Source: an uncultured Clostridia bacterium
GTDB taxonomy: Bacteria; Bacillota; Clostridia; Oscillospirales; CAG-272
Direction: 5' to 3'
NCBI GenBank assembly: GCA_947630015.1
Contig: CANRFY010000008.1
Coordinates: 19,409 to 83,408 of the forward strand
DNA: 64,000 nt
The notes beneath the pieces are model-generated. The model was not told the DNA's origin, ran no database searches, and was given only the letters and a program-made list of their open reading frames with translations. The translations under genes were made by a program, and so were the position numbers. Every line of letters starts with the position of its first letter. The stretch's first letter is position 1. Below, in pieces: positions 59,256 to 64,000 of this stretch.

Positions 59256-59426
59256 TGATATTCGGGGTTTCACCCCGAACCCTGACTTAAGGGGAACTTT
59301 TGAAAAAGTTCCCCTTAAGAATCCCTTCAAAACTTTTTATTACAGGGGTTATGGGTCAAATGTGTTCAACTCTGCGCTGCACGTTTGTGCGTCTACGAAG
59401 TAGTCGCGTGGAGCGCGAACACCGAT
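59256..59426 (+). repeat. Dispersed structured repeat, copy J
   Basis: Hairpin 1 CGGGGT-TTC-ACCCCG (a compensated variant of GGGGC/GCCCC); hairpin 2 TTAAGGGGAACTTTT-GAA with complement; third module ATGTGTTCAACTC...GCGCGAACACCGA. Confidence 0.88.
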
Positions 59427-59555
59427 TTTAGGCCGGAGAGGAAAGCTTTCTGCTTCCCTCTCCGGCTGATTTATACATAATTTTCATTTCATATTTTTCA
59501 TTTGCCGCGGGAGAATATTCATGTAGCCATAAAGTCTACCGAAAGGAAATGTGAA

Positions 59556-59840
59556 ATGAACAAGCTCACAAAAATCATAACGGCGGCATTGCTGGCCGTT
59601 TCATGTCTGCTGTCGTTTGCCGCGTGCGGCGATCCCAACACGGGGACTGACAGACACGGAAACGTCACCGACGGCATAAACGATCGCGGCGATATCGGCG
59701 GCACTGCCGAGGTCGATAAAAAAGATAGAGACAAGGATACAGACAAAAACACAGGCAGAGACAGCTCCGGCCGCAGCGACGACAGCGGCTCCGTCATCGG
59801 CGGTCCCGACGACGGCAGACGCGGAACGCTGACGCGATAA
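59556..59840 (+). CDS. Small acidic/basic lipoprotein
   Basis: 94 residues from ATG 59556 (AGGAA nine bases upstream). Signal with SFAAC lipobox (Cys 24), followed by a low-complexity Asp/Lys/Gly/Ser region (DKKDRDKDTDKNTGRDSSG, GGPDDGRRGTLTR). No fold is recognisable; likely an exported, unstructured lipoprotein. Converges with the LTA synthase-like gene over a doubled terminator. Confidence 0.75.
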   Translation: MNKLTKIITAALLAVSCLLSFAACGDPNTGTDRHGNVTDGINDRGDIGGTAEVDKKDRDKDTDKNTGRDSSGRSDDSGSVIGGPDDGRRGTLTR

Positions 59841-59848
59841 ATAATAAA

Positions 59849-59903
59849 AAGAACCGCATATGCGGTTCTTAGATAAAAAGAACCGCATATGCGGTTCTTT
59901 TTA
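59849..59903. terminator. Tandem duplicated bidirectional terminator
   Basis: Two identical 22-bp hairpins AAGAACCGCAT/ATGCGGTTCTT at 59849-59870 and 59878-59899; the second ends in TTTTTATT, and the first is preceded by AAAAA on the other strand. Each strand therefore has its own copy. Confidence 0.85.
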
Positions 59904-59906
59904 TTG

Positions 59907-62105
59907 TCAATAGTTTGAAAATCCGTTCGGGAACACGTACTTATAGTAATCCTCGTTCAATATTCGCAGCGAATATTTGCGCTTTGTCGAGACGATGCCG
60001 TTCATCTGTTTTATATAGTCGCCGAGGACGCTTTCGTCGACGGTGACGCCTGCGGCGGGCGTGAATTTCTTCGTACCCGTATCGTAGGAGCCGTTCGGCG
60101 TGATCCAGTTCCAATACGTTTTATCGCAGTTGATGATCACGAGCGGATCGGCGCCGGAGTTGAGGTCGACGCCCATGAACAGACGCGAATCGTAGTTGAT
60201 GCCGAACAGATTCAACACGGTCGGGATTATATCCATCGCCGAACACGGCTTCGTTATTTCGACCGGCTCCTCCATCGACGCGCACCAGATCGCGGCTCCG
60301 TTGCGGTACAGCTCGAGATTGTTGCGGATGTTTTCCTCCGGCAGTCCGTAAAGCTCAGAAAGCTCCGATTCGGAGAGCGCGTAAGGATAATGATCGGCGT
60401 TGAACACGAACACGGTGTCCTCGAGTATTCCCTTTTCGTCGAGGCGCTGCACCAGATATTCGAGCATCAGCTCGACCTCGATCTGGCACGCGAAATACGC
60501 CTTCACGTTGTCGCAGTAATCGAGATCGGCGACCTCACTTCTGTGCAGGCTCGCCATCGAATTGCCCGCGAACGAATAATTCGCGTGACCGCTGACCGTC
60601 ATATAGTATGCGTGGAACGGCGCGTTATCGATATAATAGTCGATGGTGCGCTTCGCCATCTCGAGATCGGAGCGCGGCCACACATCCCAGTCGTCTCCCT
60701 TATATCCGATCGATGCGCCCGGCGTATCCTCTTCTCTGTGGATCGCTATATAATTTTCGTAGCCGAAATTCGGATGAGACAGATTGCGTCCGTAATATGT
60801 GTTAAAGTGATTGTGGAATGCGTAAACCGTATAGTCGAGGCCGTTGAACACATTGCCGAGAGCGAACGGCCAGTAATTGTCCGCGCTCATTTTGAGGCAG
60901 TCGGCGTTGTTGTAGAAAACGCCCGTCATCGAAACGTACTCGCCCGTCGCGGTGCTTCCGCCCCAGAGCGAATTATAATACGTGGGCATATAGAAGCCCT
61001 CGTGCATCATCTTATAAAGGAGCGGATAAAGCTCGGGTTCCCTTTCGACTACTATCGAGGAGAAGCCCTCGAGCGTCAGCTGGATCAGATTTTTGCCCTC
61101 GAACAGTCCCGTGTACTGGTTCTGCTTCGTCGGCGTCACCGAGGAGAAATACTGATGCATTTCCTTTATATCGCTGTCGGACGTATTCGCGATCAATGTA
61201 TCCCAATCTATATTGAGTACGTTGTCGCCGTATGTGATCGGCGTCGGCGGATTGACCTGTTCGGTATCCGAGGGATCCCCTGTGCCGGTCGGGGACTCCG
61301 TATCCCCGGGAGACGGGCGCGACGCCGTATCAGGCCCCTCGGTGCCGAAGGGATTCACAGTCGGACCGACGACGTCGGGCGTATCGCCCTCCGGCGCGCC
61401 GAACAGCGTATATTTGATGTCGAGTCTCGTCTCTGTTATGAGGCCGAAATATCCCGACGCCTGCTCGGGTACAAAGAATCCGCGGTAAAGCTCGCCGGCG
61501 TTTCCGTTCGTCGCGATCCCCGCGAGCGCCGTCAAATGGAACATGACCGTCAGCGCGAGAAGCATTCCCTTTACGCGCAGAGGCGTGCCGAGCGCGGGCG
61601 CGAGATTGCGTCCCCAGATGCAGTAGAACACGAGCGGCAAAAGCAGGATTATGAACGGGACGATCTCCATTCCGATCCTTGCGAGCGCTTCGCGCCAGAA
61701 ATCGGTGACCTCGCCCGCGTGTCCGATCGTCGCCCAGCGGAACATCTGCGTGAACTGCTTCGTGTAAATTAGCTGCACCTCGAAAAGGATCGTGATCAGC
61801 GCCGTCAGCGTTATGACGATATAGACGTTTATTTTATTTATGAAGAACGTCGACAGAAGCGTCAGAAGACATCCGGCTGCGAGCGAGAACATCAACGTCA
61901 AAAATACGCCCGCAAGTCCCGCGCCGACGCCTCCGATGCGGATATGGAACACAAGCTCGTCAAACAGGATCATCGTCGGGAACCAGTACAAAAACGCGCG
62001 GTTCCGCCGGAACATTCTCTGCAAAAAGCTCTTTTTCCCGTTATATCCGCTCCGGCGGTATCCGCCGCCACCATATGCGCCGCTTGTCCCGTATCCTCTG
62101 TCCAT
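59907..62105 (-). CDS. LTA synthase family sulfatase-fold protein
   Basis: 732 residues. A basic Gly/Tyr-rich N-terminus (GGGGYRRSGYNGKK), five membrane segments (about 38-60, 65-90, 95-113, 145-165, 180-200), a Pro/Thr/Gly/Asp-rich linker (about 245-285), then an extracellular alkaline-phosphatase/sulfatase domain: LIQLTLEGFSSIV (metal Glu), WGGSTATGEYVSMTG (catalytic Thr region), MTVSGHANYS and FNADHYPYA (metal Asp/His). By family it transfers glycerol-phosphate (lipoteichoic acid) or phosphoethanolamine. The long linker is unusual for LtaS. A -10 hexamer TATAAT lies at 62174-62179 on the minus strand. Confidence 0.9.
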   Translation of the reverse strand: MDRGYGTSGAYGGGGYRRSGYNGKKSFLQRMFRRNRAFLYWFPTMILFDELVFHIRIGGVGAGLAGVFLTLMFSLAAGCLLTLLSTFFINKINVYIVITLTALITILFEVQLIYTKQFTQMFRWATIGHAGEVTDFWREALARIGMEIVPFIILLLPLVFYCIWGRNLAPALGTPLRVKGMLLALTVMFHLTALAGIATNGNAGELYRGFFVPEQASGYFGLITETRLDIKYTLFGAPEGDTPDVVGPTVNPFGTEGPDTASRPSPGDTESPTGTGDPSDTEQVNPPTPITYGDNVLNIDWDTLIANTSDSDIKEMHQYFSSVTPTKQNQYTGLFEGKNLIQLTLEGFSSIVVEREPELYPLLYKMMHEGFYMPTYYNSLWGGSTATGEYVSMTGVFYNNADCLKMSADNYWPFALGNVFNGLDYTVYAFHNHFNTYYGRNLSHPNFGYENYIAIHREEDTPGASIGYKGDDWDVWPRSDLEMAKRTIDYYIDNAPFHAYYMTVSGHANYSFAGNSMASLHRSEVADLDYCDNVKAYFACQIEVELMLEYLVQRLDEKGILEDTVFVFNADHYPYALSESELSELYGLPEENIRNNLELYRNGAAIWCASMEEPVEITKPCSAMDIIPTVLNLFGINYDSRLFMGVDLNSGADPLVIINCDKTYWNWITPNGSYDTGTKKFTPAAGVTVDESVLGDYIKQMNGIVSTKRKYSLRILNEDYYKYVFPNGFSNY

Positions 62106-62414
62106 TTGTTCGATTTTCCTCCGTATATATGCATACGCGCCGAGCGCGTCACTGTTTTTGGTTGTTGCCTATGATTATATCACTTTTTCCGACAGATTTC
62201 ACTACCCATTTGTGAACAAATTGTAACTTTTTCGATAATAAACGATTTGTGGTGAACGACGTCTGATTCGGGTCGGTTTTTCCGCCGCGCGTGGTTGACG
62301 CCGCCATCCGTCATGACACAGCGTCGATACAATTATATCCTGCCGCGCGGAAATTATGAATCAGCTCTGAATTGCGGACGCGCGTTTTGTACATAAATTT
62401 CGCACAAGCGCGAA
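62106..62414. other. Intergenic region between ltaS-like and feo genes
   Basis: Divergent intergenic stretch with the -10 of the LTA-synthase-like gene; no gene or known RNA seen between 62180 and 62414. Confidence 0.4.
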
Positions 62415-62430
62415 GTTAGCATTCGCTAAC
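62415..62430. promoter_or_regulatory. Palindromic operator 1 of the feo operon
   Basis: GTTAGC-ATTC-GCTAAC, a perfect 6-bp-arm inverted repeat about 57 bp upstream of the -35. Same arms as operator 2. Confidence 0.6.
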
Positions 62431-62486
62431 GCTATGTGAAACTCGCTGAAATTGTCCCGCACTGTCGAATTTTCAATTTAATATGC

Positions 62487-62515
62487 TTGACAAACATACT
62501 CCCCGCGGATATAAT
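62487..62515 (+). promoter_or_regulatory. Consensus promoter of the feo operon
   Basis: TTGACA, 17 bp, TATAAT: perfect consensus. Confidence 0.85.
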
Positions 62516-62523
62516 CTATCATG

Positions 62524-62539
62524 GTTAGCGTGGGCTAAC
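62524..62539. promoter_or_regulatory. Palindromic operator 2 of the feo operon
   Basis: GTTAGC-GTGG-GCTAAC, starting 8 bp after the -10, so it overlaps the transcription start. A DtxR/IdeR/MntR-family site is the best guess (TTAG...CTAA cores). Confidence 0.65.
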
Positions 62540-62582
62540 AAGCGGGACGCCCGCTTCAACACATATGAAAGGATCGCAAAAA

Positions 62583-62795
62583 ATGTACCCACTGACTGTG
62601 GCCGAGATCGGAGAAGAAAACATAATCAAGAGGATAGGCGGGAATCCCGAGGTGCGCCAGCATCTCGAAAATCTCGGATTCGTCGTAGGCGGCACCGTCC
62701 GCGTCGTATCGGCGATGGGAGGCAACGTCATCGTGAACGTCAAGGAGTCGCGCGTCGCCGTAAGCCGCGAGATGGCGCAGAAGATCATGGTATGA
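62583..62795 (+). CDS. feoA: FeoA domain protein 1
   Basis: 70 residues from ATG 62583 (AAGGA nine bases upstream; an earlier ATG 62565 lies before that site). SH3-like FeoA fold: MYPLTVAEIGEENIIKRIGG, VRQHLENLGFVVGGTVRVVS, NVIVNVKESRVAVSREMAQKI. FeoA proteins bind FeoB and tune ferrous iron uptake. Followed by a second FeoA. Confidence 0.92.
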   Translation: MYPLTVAEIGEENIIKRIGGNPEVRQHLENLGFVVGGTVRVVSAMGGNVIVNVKESRVAVSREMAQKIMV

Positions 62796-62845
62796 TAAAG
62801 GCGCCGCCGGCGCCTGTTCATATAAATAATGTAAGGAGGGACAAC

Positions 62846-63067
62846 ATGACAACGCTTAAGGACGTCAAGATCGGGCAGACGGTGCGCGTCGTGAAGCTGC
62901 ACGGCGAGGGCGCGGTCAAACGCCGCATCATGGACATGGGAATCACGCGCGGCGTCGAGGTCTATGTGCGCAAGGTCGCGCCGCTCGGCGATCCGATCGA
63001 GGTCACCGTGCGCGGATACGAATTATCCCTGCGCCGCGCCGACTCCGAGATGATCGAAGTCGAATAA
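62846..63067 (+). CDS. feoA: FeoA domain protein 2
   Basis: 73 residues, ATG 62846 after AAGGAGGG. FeoA signature: VKIGQTVRVVKLHGEGAVKRRIMDMGITRGVEVYVRKVAPLGDPIEVTVRGYELSLRRADSEMI. More canonical than the first copy. Clostridial feo operons often have two small FeoA genes before feoB. Confidence 0.94.
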   Translation: MTTLKDVKIGQTVRVVKLHGEGAVKRRIMDMGITRGVEVYVRKVAPLGDPIEVTVRGYELSLRRADSEMIEVE

Positions 63068-63137
63068 AAATATCAACTATTCAATAGTGAACAGCCGCGG
63101 CGCGGATATCAACGCCGCGTGAAAGAGAGGAATCAAC

Positions 63138-64000
63138 ATGGATATCAAAATCGCCCTTGCGGGCAACCCGAACAGTGGAAAAACGACGCTGTTCAACGCA
63201 TTAACCGGTTCCAATCAGTTCGTGGGAAACTGGCCGGGCGTCACGGTCGAGAAAAAGGAAGGCAGACTTAAAAAGTACGACGGCGTCGTCGTCACCGATC
63301 TGCCGGGCATTTATTCTCTGTCACCGTACACTCTCGAGGAAGTCGTCGCGAGAAATTATCTCATCGGCGAACGTCCCGACGCGATACTGAACATCGTCGA
63401 CGGCACGAACCTTGAACGAAACCTGTATCTGACGACGCAGCTCGTCGAACTCGGCATTCCCGTAGTCATTGCGATAAACATGATCGATATCGTCGAGAAA
63501 AACGGCGATAAGATCGATATTAAAGAGCTGTCGCGCGAACTCGGAGTTCCGATAGTGAACATTTCCGCCATGAAGGGTACCGGCGTCAACGAGGCGGCCG
63601 AGGCCGCCGTCAACGCCGCCAAAAGCGGCAAAACGGTGCCGCATCACACATTTTCGGGGCCGGTCGAACACGCGCTCGCGCACATCGAGGAGGCCGCCGT
63701 ACACGATATGCCGGCGGAGCAGCAGAGATGGTACGCGATAAAGATATTCGAGCGCGATGAAAAGGTACTCGAAAAGCTGAAGCTTGAAAAGACCGTACTC
63801 GATCACATCGAGGAAGACATAAAGGCCGCCGAGGACGAACTCGACGACGACGCCGAATCGATAATCACGAACGAGCGCTACGTCTACATAGCGGGCATCC
63901 TCAAGGGCGTATACAAGAAAAAATCGGCGGGCAAGATGTCGACGTCGGATAAGATCGACCGCGTCGTGACGAACCGCTGGGCGGCGCTGCCGATATTCGC
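63138..64000 (+). CDS. feoB: Ferrous iron transporter FeoB, 3' end outside window
   Basis: The frame from ATG 63138 (AGAGAGG upstream) stays open to the last base, giving 287 residues. G-protein domain: GNPNSGKTTLFNAL (P-loop), GVTVEKKEG (switch I), DLPGIYSLSP (G3), INMIDIVEKNG (NxxD G4) and NISAMKGTGV (G5). A helical acidic GDI-like domain follows. FeoB drives Fe2+ import; the membrane part lies beyond the edge. Confidence 0.97.
   Translation, partial: MDIKIALAGNPNSGKTTLFNALTGSNQFVGNWPGVTVEKKEGRLKKYDGVVVTDLPGIYSLSPYTLEEVVARNYLIGERPDAILNIVDGTNLERNLYLTTQLVELGIPVVIAINMIDIVEKNGDKIDIKELSRELGVPIVNISAMKGTGVNEAAEAAVNAAKSGKTVPHHTFSGPVEHALAHIEEAAVHDMPAEQQRWYAIKIFERDEKVLEKLKLEKTVLDHIEEDIKAAEDELDDDAESIITNERYVYIAGILKGVYKKKSAGKMSTSDKIDRVVTNRWAALPIF

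Noticed and set aside
60390..61772. 460-residue plus-strand frame
   Set aside because: Antisense to the LTA-synthase-like gene, which shows membrane segments and catalytic motifs.

Overview
The window looks like a moderately high-GC, Gram-positive, spore-forming member of the Clostridia (Bacillota). Supporting evidence is a Spo0A gene, a SpoIIQ-like M23 peptidase, a ctsR-mcsA-mcsB-clpC operon with CtsR boxes, a CGAAC-type LexA box at dinB, DarA, an LTA-synthase-like enzyme, CsaB, and Gram-positive promoters (TTGACA-17-TATAAT) and ribosome sites. Most of it is ordinary chromosomal housekeeping sequence. I see no phage, integrase, transposase or CRISPR array.

Layout. 1-6 kb: a large lipoprotein with carbohydrate-binding domains (cut by the window edge), a MATE exporter, and a queuosine-precursor transporter behind a well-formed preQ1-I riboswitch, followed by an SDR oxidoreductase and an M23 peptidase. 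6-14 kb: a conserved hypothetical gene, spo0A, a VTC/DUF4956/DUF4097 operon (polyphosphate type), BioY with DUF1284, and an MFS transporter. 13.9-18.5 kb: the CtsR-controlled protein-arginine-kinase/ClpC operon. 18.7-24.5 kb: xanthine phosphoribosyltransferase and a BMP-type nucleoside ABC importer. 25-36.5 kb: an anion permease, RNase Z, a GDSL lipoprotein, LOG, DUF1934, holA, a toprim protein, GtrA, a MurJ-like flippase, DUF5693 and csaB (DNA replication plus envelope polymer assembly). 36.6-41 kb: dinB, tRNA-Gly(CCC), tRNA-Pro(UGG), and an ECF sigma factor fused to a tail of about 690 residues. 41-48.8 kb: an XRE/DUF2975 pair, an nfo-SLOG-MBL operon, a DUF2079 membrane protein and a two-component system. 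49-59 kb: GH43 and GH35 enzymes without signal peptides, an ABC/DUF1854/DarA operon, a P-type ATPase and a sugar kinase. 59.5-64 kb: a small lipoprotein, an LTA-synthase-like sulfatase, and feoA-feoA-feoB with paired palindromic operators.

The strongest unusual signals are: (1) the sigma factor whose C-terminal tail is TPR-like and then carries repeated 'FPLAVG..W.Y / AG.F..C / GxGIV' modules that I associate with secreted proteins; (2) a dispersed intergenic repeat of about 163 bp, at least nine full or partial copies, whose hairpin stems differ in sequence between copies yet stay self-complementary, including one perfect tandem duplication; (3) the preQ1-I riboswitch; (4) the twin GTTAGC-N4-GCTAAC palindromes around the feo promoter; (5) the ABC-DUF1854-DarA operon. 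Functions are read from sequence motifs and family knowledge without database searches.
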